A DNA stretch of 36,157 bases. It comes from Chromobacterium aquaticum (GTDB lineage Bacteria > Pseudomonadota > Gammaproteobacteria > Burkholderiales > Chromobacteriaceae). The notes beneath the pieces are model-generated. The model worked only from the letters and a program-made list of their open reading frames with translations, made no database searches and was not told the DNA's origin. The stretch's first letter is position 1; every line of letters starts with the position of its first letter. Below are positions 22,137 to 30,588 of the stretch, piece after piece. Position numbers and translations under genes: made by a program. The stretch spans positions 1-36,157 of the forward strand of contig NZ_JAJOHW010000127.1 of NCBI RefSeq assembly GCF_021129195.1, written 5' to 3'.

Positions 22137-23233
22137 TGAATGAACGCTTGATCGGACTGATGTCCGGCACCAGCCTGGACGGCGTCGACGCCGTGCTGGT
22201 GCGCTTCGACGAACAGGGCGCGCCCAGCGTCGAAGCCGACCACTTCCTCGCCTATCCGCCGCGGCTGCGCGAACAGGCGCTGGCGCTGCAAGCCCGCGGC
22301 GACAACGAGCTGGACCGCGCCGCCAGGCTGGCCAATGAACTGGCCGAGCTGTACGCCCAGGCGGTCAACGGCCTGCTGGCCGCGCAAGCGCTCGCGCCGG
22401 CGGACATCGCCGCCGTCGCCTGCCACGGCCAGACCATACGCCACGCGCCGGACGCCGGCTACACCTGGCAGGCCGGCAATATGGCCCGCCTCGCCGAATT
22501 GACCGGCATCGACGTGATCGCCGACTTCCGCAGTCGCGACCTGGCCGCCGGCGGCCAGGGCGCGCCGCTGGTGCCGGCCTTTCACCAAGCGGTATTCGGC
22601 GCGCCGCGGCAAGGCCGCGTGATCTTGAACATCGGCGGCATCAGCAATCTGACCCGGCTACACCCGGATTTGCCCGTCATCGGCTTCGACTGCGGTCCGG
22701 GCAATATGCTGATGGACGCCTGGTGCCTGCACCATCAGGGCAGTCCCTACGACGCCGACGGTCAATGGGCCGCCCAGGGCCAGGTGGACGCCTCGCTGCT
22801 GCAGACATTGCTGGCCGAGTCCTTCTTCCTGCAGCCGCCGCCCAAGAGCACCGGCCGCGATCTGTTCGACCTGCCTTGGCTGGAGCAGAAGCTGCTGGGC
22901 CGCCATGTGCCCGCGGTCGATGTGCAGGCCACGCTGCTGGAATTGAGCGCGCTCAGCATCGCCCAGGCCATCACCCTGCACTGCCCGAGCAACCAGGCGG
23001 TGTATGTCTGCGGCGGCGGCGCGCGCAACGGCGCGCTGATGCGCCGCCTGACCGCCTTGCTGCCGCAACAGCGCATCACCGGCACCGCGGAACTGGGCCT
23101 GCCCGAACATCAGGTCGAGGCCGCCGCCTTCGCCTGGCTGGGCTGGCGCTTTCTGCGCCGCCAGGCCGGCAATCTGCCGGAGGTGACCGGCGCCGCCGGC
23201 GAACGCGTGCTCGGCGCGCTGTATCCCCGCTAA
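22136..23233 (+). CDS. anmK: Anhydro-N-acetylmuramic acid kinase
   Basis: A 365-residue cytoplasmic enzyme (E. coli AnmK has 369) that opens the anhydro ring and phosphorylates anhydro-MurNAc from recycled peptidoglycan to MurNAc-6-phosphate. Signatures include the N-terminal phosphate-binding LIGLMSGTSLDGVDAVLV, CHGQTIRH, ILNIGGISNLT, GFDCGPGNMLMD and VYVCGGGARN. The ATG overlaps the M23 peptidase stop (TGATG), so the two are translationally coupled. An open frame beginning further upstream lies inside the peptidase gene and is spurious. Confidence 0.96.
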   Translation: MNERLIGLMSGTSLDGVDAVLVRFDEQGAPSVEADHFLAYPPRLREQALALQARGDNELDRAARLANELAELYAQAVNGLLAAQALAPADIAAVACHGQTIRHAPDAGYTWQAGNMARLAELTGIDVIADFRSRDLAAGGQGAPLVPAFHQAVFGAPRQGRVILNIGGISNLTRLHPDLPVIGFDCGPGNMLMDAWCLHHQGSPYDADGQWAAQGQVDASLLQTLLAESFFLQPPPKSTGRDLFDLPWLEQKLLGRHVPAVDVQATLLELSALSIAQAITLHCPSNQAVYVCGGGARNGALMRRLTALLPQQRITGTAELGLPEHQVEAAAFAWLGWRFLRRQAGNLPEVTGAAGERVLGALYPR

Positions 23234-23286
23234 GCGTTTCAACAGGGAACGCCATCAAGTCTTGTCAGCAAAGTTGAATACATTCC

Positions 23287-23319
23287 GACACGCTTAAAGC
23301 AGGCGTGTCAGGCTATAAT
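23287..23319 (+). promoter_or_regulatory. Inverted repeat and -10 element upstream of ftsK
   Basis: GACACGC (23287-23293) and GCGTGTC (23303-23309) form an inverted repeat, followed 4 bp later by TATAAT (23314-23319) in the context GGCTATAAT, 30 bp before the ftsK ATG. The repeat occupies the -35 area, so it may be an operator; without a T-run it is a poor anmK terminator. Confidence 0.45.
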
Positions 23320-23349
23320 CAGCGACAGTCATAGCCGAACAAGAGAAAA

Positions 23350-25647
23350 ATGCGACTTTTCAAGCGCAAAGCCGTAGTCAAGAACAATCAAACGCCCTTG
23401 CCGCCGCAGCTGGCCTCGCTGCTGCGCGAGGCGTGGTGGCTATTGATGGCCGTATTGGCCGTCTACCTGGTCTTGGTGCTGGCCAGCTACTCCTCGCTCG
23501 ATCCCTCTTGGTCGCACAGTTCGTCCGATCCCACGGTGCGCAATTACGGTGGCGCTTTCGGCGCCTGGCTGTCCGACATGCTGCTCTATGTGTTCGGCCT
23601 GTCCGCCTGGTGGCTGGTGGTGTTCTGCCTGGTAGCCATCGCCTGGGGCTATCAGCGCATGGAAACCCTGGGCTTCAAGCTCAATCCCATCACCGTCGCC
23701 GCCATCGGCGGCTTCCTGCTGCTGCTGTTTTCCAGCGCCAGCATAGAAGCCATCATCCTGGCGGAGAAGGCGCTGAACCTGCCGCTGTCCGCCGGCGGCA
23801 TGTTCGGCCATTTCATCGGCCTCGGCATCGCCCGCGGCCTGGGCCTGTCCGGCGCCTATCTCTTGCTCAGCGTGCTCGCCGCCATCGGTTTCTCGCTATT
23901 CACCGGCCTGTCCTGGCTGGACATCATGGAACGGCTGGGCGGCGCGCTGGAAGACGGCGCGCTCAAGCTGTGGCAGCAATGGCAGGCGCGCCGCGACCGC
24001 GAGATCGGCAAGGAAATCGCGCAGAAGCGCGAGGAAAAGATCACCACCGCGAAAAAGAAGAACGAGGAAAAAACGCCGCTGCGCATCGAGCCGCCGGTGC
24101 TGGACGTGCCGCTGTCCACCAAGGCGCAGAAGCCGGTGCAGCAATCCTTGTTCGCCGACCCCAAGGACGGCGCGCTGCCTGGCCTGACGCTGCTGGAAGC
24201 GCCCAAGGAGCAGCAGGAGCCAGTGTCGCAGGACACCGTGGAATACACCTCGCGCCTGATCGAGCGCAAGCTGGCCGACTTCGGCGTCGACGTCAAGGTG
24301 GTGGCCGCCTATCCCGGCCCGGTGATCACCCGCTATGAAGTGGAACCGGCGGTGGGCGTCAAGGGCGCGCAGATCGTCAACCTGATGAAGGACCTGGCGC
24401 GCGCGCTGTCCCTGGTGTCCATCCGCGTGGTGGAAACCATTCCGGGCAAGACCTATATGGGCCTGGAGCTGCCCAATCCCAAACGCCAGATCGTGCGGCT
24501 GTCGGAAATCGTCGGCTCCGACGGCTACCAGAACATGGGATCGCGGCTGACCATGGCGCTGGGCAAGGACATCGCCGGTCAGCCGGTGTCGGCCGACCTC
24601 GCCAAGATGCCGCATGTGCTGGTGGCCGGCACCACCGGCTCCGGCAAATCGGTGGCGATCAACGCGATGATCTTGTCGCTGCTGTACAAGTCCACGCCCA
24701 AGGAAGTGCGGCTGATCATGGTCGACCCCAAGATGCTGGAGCTGTCGATCTACGAAGGCATCCCCCACTTGCTGGCGCCAGTGGTCACCGATATGAAGCA
24801 GGCCGCCAACGCGCTGAACTGGTGCGTGGCGGAGATGGAACGGCGCTATAAGCTGATGTCCAAGCTGGGCGTGCGCAATCTGGCCGGCTTCAACCAGAAG
24901 ATCAAGGACGCCGACAAGGGCGGCGAAAAGATACCCAATCCGTTCAGCCAGACGCCGGAGATGCCCGAGCCGCTGGACACCCTGCCGCTGATCGTGGTGG
25001 TGATAGATGAGCTGGCCGACCTGATGATGGTGGCCGGCAAGAAGATAGAAGAACTGATCGCGCGGCTGGCGCAGAAGGCGCGCGCCGCCGGCATCCATTT
25101 GATCCTGGCCACGCAGCGGCCGTCGGTGGACGTGATCACCGGCCTGATCAAGGCCAATATCCCGACTCGCATCGCCTTCCAGGTGTCCAGCAAGATAGAC
25201 AGCCGCACCATTCTGGACCAGATGGGCGCGGAAACCCTGCTCGGCCAGGGCGACATGCTCTATCTGCCGCCAGGCACCGGCTACCCAGTGCGGGTGCACG
25301 GCGCCTTCGTCGCCGACGAGGAAGTCCATCACGTGGTGGAATTCCTGAAGAGCACCGGCGGGCCGGACTATGTGGAGGGCATTCTCAGCGGCCAGAGCGA
25401 CGGCGATGACGGCGTCGCGGCCGGCGGCGACGGCGAGGCCGGCGGCGAAGCCGATCCTCTGTACGACGAGGCGGTGGCCATCGTGCTGAAAACCCGCAAG
25501 GCGTCGATCTCCTCGGTGCAGCGCCATCTGCGCATAGGCTATAACCGCGCCGCGCGGCTGATCGAGCAGATGGAATCCGCCGGCCTGGTGTCGGCGATGG
25601 AAAGCAACGGCAACCGCGCGGTGCTGGCGCCGTCCCGCGAAGACTAA
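23350..25647 (+). CDS. ftsK: DNA translocase FtsK
   Basis: A 765-residue septal DNA pump coupling division with chromosome segregation. Four membrane helices lie within ~28-190, followed by a short charged linker (E. coli's is several hundred residues longer) and the motor: alpha domain from ~290 ([21 protein letters not shown]), Walker A GTTGSGKS (427-434), Walker [15 protein letters not shown], and [27 protein letters not shown]. The C-terminal winged-helix gamma domain (~705-760, [22 protein letters not shown]) recognises KOPS sites and XerD. The short linker is common in related betaproteobacteria. Confidence 0.97.
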   Translation: MRLFKRKAVVKNNQTPLPPQLASLLREAWWLLMAVLAVYLVLVLASYSSLDPSWSHSSSDPTVRNYGGAFGAWLSDMLLYVFGLSAWWLVVFCLVAIAWGYQRMETLGFKLNPITVAAIGGFLLLLFSSASIEAIILAEKALNLPLSAGGMFGHFIGLGIARGLGLSGAYLLLSVLAAIGFSLFTGLSWLDIMERLGGALEDGALKLWQQWQARRDREIGKEIAQKREEKITTAKKKNEEKTPLRIEPPVLDVPLSTKAQKPVQQSLFADPKDGALPGLTLLEAPKEQQEPVSQDTVEYTSRLIERKLADFGVDVKVVAAYPGPVITRYEVEPAVGVKGAQIVNLMKDLARALSLVSIRVVETIPGKTYMGLELPNPKRQIVRLSEIVGSDGYQNMGSRLTMALGKDIAGQPVSADLAKMPHVLVAGTTGSGKSVAINAMILSLLYKSTPKEVRLIMVDPKMLELSIYEGIPHLLAPVVTDMKQAANALNWCVAEMERRYKLMSKLGVRNLAGFNQKIKDADKGGEKIPNPFSQTPEMPEPLDTLPLIVVVIDELADLMMVAGKKIEELIARLAQKARAAGIHLILATQRPSVDVITGLIKANIPTRIAFQVSSKIDSRTILDQMGAETLLGQGDMLYLPPGTGYPVRVHGAFVADEEVHHVVEFLKSTGGPDYVEGILSGQSDGDDGVAAGGDGEAGGEADPLYDEAVAIVLKTRKASISSVQRHLRIGYNRAARLIEQMESAGLVSAMESNGNRAVLAPSRED

Positions 25648-25671
25648 GACAAGCCAGCCGCCCCCAAACCC

Positions 25672-25695
25672 GGCCGGGCGTCATGCAGCCCGGCC
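25672..25695. repeat. Inverted repeat between ftsK and hemH
   Basis: GGCCGGGC-GTCATGCA-GCCCGGCC is a perfect 8-bp stem 24 bp after the ftsK stop. There is no T-run on either side, so termination is doubtful. Confidence 0.4.
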
Positions 25696-25713
25696 TCAAC
25701 CAAGAGGTCCCGC

Positions 25714-26802
25714 ATGGCGGATTTCAAGCCCGAACCCCCGTTTCGCCACGACTACACGCCCAAGACCGGCGTGCTGCTACTCAATCTGGGCACCCCGCAA
25801 GCACCCACCGCCAAGGCGCTGCGCCCTTATCTGAAGGAATTCCTGTCCGACCGCCGCGTGATCGAGATCCCGCGCGCCATCTGGTGGCTGATTCTCAATG
25901 GCGTGATCCTGAACACCCGCCCCGCCCAATCCGCCAAGAAATACGCGGCGATCTGGGACAAGGACGGCTCGCCACTCTACACCCACACCCGCAAACAGGC
26001 GGCGCTGATCGAGGGCCAGTTGGGCGAGATGGGCTTGCGCGACCTGGTGGTGGATTTCGCCATGCGCTACGGCGAGCCCTCGGTGGAAAGCGTGATCGCG
26101 CGCATGCGCGAACAGGGGGTGGAACGGCTGCTGGTGCTGCCCTTGTATCCGCAGTACGCGGCCTCCTCCAGCGCCACCGCGCTGGACCAGGTGTTCCGCG
26201 CGCTGATGAAGCTGCGCAATATGCCGGAACTGCGCACCATCCGCCATTTCCACGATGACCCCGGCTATATCGCCGCGCTGGCGGCGCAGGTGCGCGCCCA
26301 TTGGCTGGCCCACGGCCGCGGCGACAAGCTGGTGATGAGTTTTCACGGCGTGCCGCGCTTCACCCGCGACAAGGGCGACCCCTATCACTGCGAATGCCAG
26401 AAAACGGGACGCTTATTGGCGGAAGCGCTGGGCCTGAGCGAGCAGGAATACCAGATATGCTTCCAGAGCCGTTTCGGCCGCGCCGAATGGCTGCAACCCT
26501 ATACCAGCGAAGTGCTGAGCAAACTGGGCAAGGATAAGACCGGCAAGCTGGACATTCTCTGTCCGGGCTTTGTCGCCGATTGTCTGGAGACACTGGAAGA
26601 AATCGCGATGGAGGGCAAGGAAACCTTCCTCAGCCACGGCGGTGGCGAATATCGCTACATTTCTTGTTTGAATGAAAACCCGCAATGGATTCTCGCGATA
26701 TCGACTATGATCAAACAGAATCTGGCCGGATGGTGCGAAGCCCAGGCGGAAAACGCCCCACTGAGGCAGCAGCGCGCCAAGGCGCTTGGCGCCGAAAATT
26801 AA
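25714..26802 (+). CDS. hemH: Ferrochelatase
   Basis: A 362-residue enzyme that inserts Fe2+ into protoporphyrin IX, the last step of haem synthesis, at the cytoplasmic membrane face. Recognised from [33 protein letters not shown], the metal-site histidine H211 in [34 protein letters not shown] and the acidic C-terminal motif [15 protein letters not shown] with E292. H211 and E292 correspond to the catalytic His/Glu pair of the family. No iron-sulfur cysteine cluster is evident. The start lies 66 bp after ftsK; it may be read from the ftsK promoter or its own. Confidence 0.96.
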   Translation: MADFKPEPPFRHDYTPKTGVLLLNLGTPQAPTAKALRPYLKEFLSDRRVIEIPRAIWWLILNGVILNTRPAQSAKKYAAIWDKDGSPLYTHTRKQAALIEGQLGEMGLRDLVVDFAMRYGEPSVESVIARMREQGVERLLVLPLYPQYAASSSATALDQVFRALMKLRNMPELRTIRHFHDDPGYIAALAAQVRAHWLAHGRGDKLVMSFHGVPRFTRDKGDPYHCECQKTGRLLAEALGLSEQEYQICFQSRFGRAEWLQPYTSEVLSKLGKDKTGKLDILCPGFVADCLETLEEIAMEGKETFLSHGGGEYRYISCLNENPQWILAISTMIKQNLAGWCEAQAENAPLRQQRAKALGAEN

Positions 26803-26863
26803 ACATGCGCCCGACAAAAACAAATCAAATTAGCATTTAAATACAAGGCACTAAGTAAAAACC

Positions 26864-26896
26864 AACGCCACCTGGTCATTTTTCCAGGTGGCGTTT
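26864..26896 (+). terminator. Terminator downstream of hemH
   Basis: AACGCCACCTGG (26864-26875) and CCAGGTGGCGTT (26884-26895) form a perfect 12-bp stem. The plus strand ends in a short T-run; on the minus strand the stem is followed by GGTTTTT, so it may work in both directions. Confidence 0.75.
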
Positions 26897-26960
26897 GCGC
26901 TTTAGACACACCATTAGCAGAAAAGTTTAACAATAGTTGTGCTACTCCCCGGTTTCGACA

Positions 26961-26990
26961 TTGACACTCGCGTAAACAGCTACCCATAAT
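26961..26990 (+). promoter_or_regulatory. Sigma70 promoter of the amino-acid binding protein gene
   Basis: A perfect TTGACA (26961-26966) and CATAAT (26985-26990) are 18 bp apart, giving an mRNA leader of about 80 nt. Confidence 0.6.
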
Positions 26991-27079
26991 CAAACGCAAC
27001 CAGCGGTCATTTTCACATTTCCGCTGGCCACAAAGAGATGACTAGAGTCTACAGAATAGAGAATCAGGGGATACATCAC

Positions 27080-28303
27080 ATGAACAAATATGTCCGCCTC
27101 AGCGTCATTGCCGCTGCCGCCATGACCCTGGCCGCTTGCGGCAAGCAAGAGCAACCGGCCGCCAACCAGGCTGCGTCGGCCCCGGCTCAAACCGCGGGCG
27201 ACGGCGCCGTCGTCAAGATCGGCCAGGTATCGCCGATGTCCGGTCCGATTTCCCATCTGGGCAAGGACAATGAATACGGCGCCAAGCTGGCGATCGCCGA
27301 TCTGAACGCCGCCGGCGTCGAAATCGGCGGCAAGAAACTCAAGTTCGAACTGGTGTCGGAAGACGACCAGGGCGATCCGAAAATCGGCACCCAGGTTGCG
27401 CAGCGCCTGGTGGACGCCGGCGTCGCCGGCGTGGTCGGCCACCTGAATTCGGGTACCACCATCCCCGCGTCCAAGATCTACTCCGACGCCGGGATTCCGC
27501 AGATTTCCCCGTCCGCCACCAACCCGGACTACACCAAGCAGGGCTTCAAGACCACCTTCCGCGTGATCGCCAACGACGTGCAACAAGGCCGCGCGCTAGG
27601 CGAGTTCGCCGCCACCGGCCTGAAGGCCAAGAAGATCGCCATCATCGACGACCGCACCGCCTACGGCCAGGGCCTGGCCGATCAGTTCGAAGCCGCGGTC
27701 AAGGGCAAGGGCGCCGATGTGGTGAAGCGCGAGTTCACCACCAACACCGCCACCGACTTCAACGCCATCCTGACCTCGATCAAGTCCGCCAAGCCGGACC
27801 TGATCTTCTACGGCGGCATGGACGCGCAAGCCGGCCCGCTGGCCAAGCAGATGCAGCGCCTGGGCCTCAAGGCCAAGCTGATGGGCGGCGACGGCTGGCA
27901 AACGCCGGAGTTCATCAAGCTGGCCGGCGAGGCTTCCGACGGTCAGTACGCGTCCAGCTGCGGCGTGCCGCGCGACAAGATGCCGGGCTTTGCCGCCTTC
28001 AACGACAAGTTCAAGAAGCAGTTCAACACCGAGGTGCAGATCTACGCGCCGTACGAGTACGACGCGGTGATGGTGCTGGTGGACGCGATGAAGCGCGCCA
28101 AGTCCACCGACCCGAAAACCTATCTGGCCGAAGTGGGCAAGACCAGCTACACCGGCGTGACCGGCAAGATCGCCTTTGACGACAAGGGCGACATCAAGAA
28201 TGGCGCGGTCACCGTGTATCAGGTCAAGGGCGGCAAGTGGGAAGTGGTGTCCACCGTCGGCGGCGAAGCCGCCGCCGCGCCGGCCGCCAGCGCCGCCCAA
28301 TAA
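27080..28303 (+). CDS. Branched-chain amino-acid ABC transporter substrate-binding protein (LivK type)
   Basis: A 407-residue type I periplasmic binding protein. The core matches LivJ/LivK: VVKIGQVSPMSGPISHLGKDNEYGAKLAIADLNAAG, LVSEDDQGDPKIGTQVAQRLVDAGVAGVVGHLNSGTTIPAS, PQISPSATNPDYT and IAIIDDRTAYGQGLADQF. Unlike most proteobacterial LivK, it has a lipoprotein signal with lipobox LAAC (C20), followed by an A/Q/P-rich linker; the C-terminus is also Ala/Pro-rich. The start at 27080 follows AGGGG; a TTG- or ATG-initiated extension from 27038 would spoil the signal peptide. No permease or ATPase genes are adjacent, so its partners are elsewhere. Confidence 0.93.
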   Translation: MNKYVRLSVIAAAAMTLAACGKQEQPAANQAASAPAQTAGDGAVVKIGQVSPMSGPISHLGKDNEYGAKLAIADLNAAGVEIGGKKLKFELVSEDDQGDPKIGTQVAQRLVDAGVAGVVGHLNSGTTIPASKIYSDAGIPQISPSATNPDYTKQGFKTTFRVIANDVQQGRALGEFAATGLKAKKIAIIDDRTAYGQGLADQFEAAVKGKGADVVKREFTTNTATDFNAILTSIKSAKPDLIFYGGMDAQAGPLAKQMQRLGLKAKLMGGDGWQTPEFIKLAGEASDGQYASSCGVPRDKMPGFAAFNDKFKKQFNTEVQIYAPYEYDAVMVLVDAMKRAKSTDPKTYLAEVGKTSYTGVTGKIAFDDKGDIKNGAVTVYQVKGGKWEVVSTVGGEAAAAPAASAAQ

Positions 28304-28327
28304 GCTCCGCACGCAGCAAAACCCAGA

Positions 28328-28350
28328 AGAGGCGCCATGCGCCTCTTTTT
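28328..28350 (+). terminator. Terminator of the amino-acid binding protein gene
   Basis: AGAGGCGC-CAT-GCGCCTCT followed by TTTT, 25 bp after the stop. Confidence 0.9.
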
Positions 28351-28366
28351 CTTTGCGCGCCGCCAA

Positions 28367-28391
28367 CAAAAATGGCGCCCGCGGGCGCCAT
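28367..28391 (-). terminator. Terminator of the dienoyl-CoA isomerase operon
   Basis: ATGGCGCCCGCGGGCGCCAT (28372-28391) is a perfect 20-bp palindrome followed on the minus strand by TTTTTG, 22 bp after the isomerase stop. The two convergent operons each have a terminator in this gap. Confidence 0.85.
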
Positions 28392-28412
28392 CGACAAACA
28401 GCCCTGTCGCGC

Positions 28413-29228
28413 TCAGTCGCGGAACTGCGGCGCCTGGCCACTCATCATCGCCATGCCGGCCTTCTGGATATCCTCGGAAATCAGCATCGCCGCGTTCCAG
28501 GCCGCCACGTAGTTGAGGCCGTCCGCCACGGTATGGTCGCGGCTGTAATTGAGCACTTCCTTGCAGCCGCGCATCGCCAGCGGCGACTTGGCGGCGATCA
28601 GCCGCGCCGACTCCAGTGCCGCCGCCAGCACCGCGTCGGCATCCGGCAGCACCCGGTTGACCAGGCGCATGGCCAGCGCCTCTTCCGCCGCCACGTCGCG
28701 GCCGGTCAAGGCCAGCTCGCGCGCCAGGCCTTCGCCCACCACCCGCGGCAGACGCTGCAGCGAACCCACATCGGCCACCATGCCGACATCGATCTCGCGC
28801 ACCGAGAACACCGCGTTCGCGGCGGCGAAGCGGAAATCCGCCGCCAGCGCGATATCCAGGCCGCCGCCGACGCAGGCGCCGTGCACCGCGACGATCACCG
28901 GCTTAGCGCAGCGCTCCAGGCTGTTGACGCAATCCTGCAAATCCAGGATCAGCCGGCGCAGCTTCTCGCGCTTGCGCGCCTCGCAGTCGTCGGCAATCGC
29001 CGCCTGCACGCCCATCAGCATGGCCAGGTCGATGCCGGAACAGAAATGCCGCCCCTCGCCGGCCAGCACGCCCACGCGCGCCTCCGGCGTCTGGTCCAGC
29101 CATTCGAAGGCCGCGCGCAAGTCCTGCCACATCTGACGATTCAGCGCATTGGCCTTGTCCGCGCGTTTGAAGCGGATCAGCGCCACCCGATCGTTCAGCT
29201 CTATGCCCACCGTTTCCAGATTGATCAT
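28413..29228 (-). CDS. Delta(3,5)-delta(2,4)-dienoyl-CoA isomerase (crotonase family)
   Basis: A 271-residue crotonase-fold enzyme for degrading unsaturated fatty acids. The sequence fits mammalian ECH1 better than generic enoyl-CoA hydratase: REIDVGMVADVGSLQRLP and YSRDHTVADGLNYVAAWNAAML are ECH1 hallmarks. The acidic catalytic trio is present as D125, E145 and D153, all offset by exactly 51 from rat ECH1 D176, E196 and D204. HFCSGIDL and CVGGGLDIA form the oxyanion hole. The start overlaps the DUF4442 stop (ATGA), so it is coupled to the thioesterase, and both follow a TetR gene. Confidence 0.9.
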   Translation of the reverse strand: MINLETVGIELNDRVALIRFKRADKANALNRQMWQDLRAAFEWLDQTPEARVGVLAGEGRHFCSGIDLAMLMGVQAAIADDCEARKREKLRRLILDLQDCVNSLERCAKPVIVAVHGACVGGGLDIALAADFRFAAANAVFSVREIDVGMVADVGSLQRLPRVVGEGLARELALTGRDVAAEEALAMRLVNRVLPDADAVLAAALESARLIAAKSPLAMRGCKEVLNYSRDHTVADGLNYVAAWNAAMLISEDIQKAGMAMMSGQAPQFRD

Positions 29229-29740
29229 GCCGCCGCTCCTTGTTCCGGGCGCTTCTTGGGAATCCACGCCCACAGCATTTCACACTCGATCGGCGCCTCG
29301 CCGGATTCGTCGGTGACCTGCACCGGCACCAGCACCTCGCCCTTTTCCGTATCGTGCATCAGTTGGATCTGCTCCAGGCTCAGGCTGGCCACCGCGCGCA
29401 TATCGCCCTGCGAGCGGCGCACATAGTTGACCTTCATCGACTTGAGCAACATCAGCTTATCGTCCGGCATATTCATGCCGACGACGAAGCCGGTCGAAGT
29501 CTCTGCCAACAGCGCCATCGCCGCGGCGTGCACGCCGCGGATATGGTTCTGCACCTTCTTGCGGTTGCGGATGGACACCGTCAGCCGCTGATGGCCAACG
29601 TCCTCGAAACGCAGGCCGGCGGTGGACAGAAACGGCACGATCTTGCCGAACATCATGCTGAGCACCGTGCTGCGCAGGCCGGCGGGCAGCTTGCCCACCT
29701 TGTCGGCAATGCGGCTCATGCTGTTTTTCTTGTATTCCAT
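29225..29740 (-). CDS. DUF4442 hotdog-fold thioesterase
   Basis: A 171-residue hotdog protein matching the DUF4442 group: MMFGKIVPFLSTAGLRFEDVG, then NHIRGVHAAAMALLAETSTGF, where N and H (with the acidic residue in the following helix) form the presumed acyl-CoA site, and VNYVRRSQGDMRA. It probably hydrolyses acyl-CoA. The ATG at 29740 follows AGAGGGG at 7-nt spacing. It begins 36 bp after the TetR gene and overlaps the isomerase by 4 bp, so the three form one operon. Confidence 0.85.
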   Translation of the reverse strand: MEYKKNSMSRIADKVGKLPAGLRSTVLSMMFGKIVPFLSTAGLRFEDVGHQRLTVSIRNRKKVQNHIRGVHAAAMALLAETSTGFVVGMNMPDDKLMLLKSMKVNYVRRSQGDMRAVASLSLEQIQLMHDTEKGEVLVPVQVTDESGEAPIECEMLWAWIPKKRPEQGAAA

Positions 29741-29776
29741 ATAGCGCCCCTCTACTTGTTATCGTGATTACCGCAC

Positions 29777-30361
29777 TCAATGTCCGGGCAAGCCCAGCAC
29801 CGCGCGCACCTGTCGCTTGATGGTGTCCAGCGCGCCGTCGTCTATGCGCGCCAGTTGCAGCGCGCCCTGCAAGGCCGAGAACAGCATCATGCCGATAGCC
29901 TCCGGCGTGCCGGCGTAACGCATCTGGCCGCTGGCCGCGCCGCGCCTGGTGATGTCCACTGCCCATTGCCGCATTTCGTCGATGAAGGCGGCCGCTTCCC
30001 GCTGCATATCCTCGGGCAGGGTCAGGAACTCGGTGCTGAGGATGCCGCTGGGGCAGATCTGCCTATGCTGCCGGTAATAGCTGTCGCTGAGGCCGAAATA
30101 CGCCTCCAGCTGCGCGCCGGGATCCAATTCCGCCTGCTGCTCGATGAAACGCCGGAAGCGGCGACGATAGCGCTGGATCAGCGCCACGCCCAGATCGCTC
30201 TTCTTGGGAAAGTGATAATGGATGGCGGCGTTGCGCACTCCCAGTTCACTGCTGATGTGCTGATAGCTGAAGGCATTGAAGCCACGGCTGAGCAGCAACT
30301 GCTCGGCGATGTCCAGAATGCGCTTGCGGGTGTCGGTCTTGGGATCGGAGCCTTGAGTCAT
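29777..30361 (-). CDS. TetR family transcriptional regulator
   Basis: A 194-residue repressor. Residues ~12-60 are the TetR DNA-binding domain (RKRILDIAEQLLLSRGFNAFSYQHISSELGVRNAAIHYHFPKKSDLG); the remainder is a helical ligand domain, with C-terminal TetR_C-like GMMLFSALQGALQLAR. The ATG at 30361 is chosen; a GTG three codons earlier is possible. The operator-like palindrome at 30375-30390 sits just before the start, so autoregulation is likely, and the downstream genes suggest an acyl-CoA or fatty-acid ligand. Confidence 0.92.
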   Translation of the reverse strand: MTQGSDPKTDTRKRILDIAEQLLLSRGFNAFSYQHISSELGVRNAAIHYHFPKKSDLGVALIQRYRRRFRRFIEQQAELDPGAQLEAYFGLSDSYYRQHRQICPSGILSTEFLTLPEDMQREAAAFIDEMRQWAVDITRRGAASGQMRYAGTPEAIGMMLFSALQGALQLARIDDGALDTIKRQVRAVLGLPGH

Positions 30362-30374
30362 GCGAAGCACTCTA

Positions 30375-30390
30375 CTTACTGGTCAGTAAG
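30375..30390. promoter_or_regulatory. TetR-type operator
   Basis: CTTACTG-GT-CAGTAAG, a 16-bp inverted repeat 14 bp upstream of the TetR start. It has the form of many TetR operators (TTACTNACCAGTAA-like) and is expected to bind the adjacent regulator. The 200 bp from here to the next gene contain no other obvious signal. Confidence 0.7.
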
Positions 30391-30588
30391 GTGTCAATTG
30401 CACGATTTTACAAGTAAAGCTGGAAACTGAATCAATCGCCCCCATCTCTAAACCCCGATGCCTATCCAAGACGCCCTTGGGCGAGCGCCGCCGGCGCCGC
30501 GCCCGGAAAATCCGCCCGCTTGCGCCTACCATTAGGTCATGGGCCCCAATCCCGCCCCACCACCCACTGCACCCTAAGCCACACCTAG

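Noticed and set aside
29757-29776. Second TetR operator before the DUF4442 gene
   Set aside because: GTTATC-GT-GATTAC is an imperfect repeat whose half-sites differ from the palindrome at 30375-30390.
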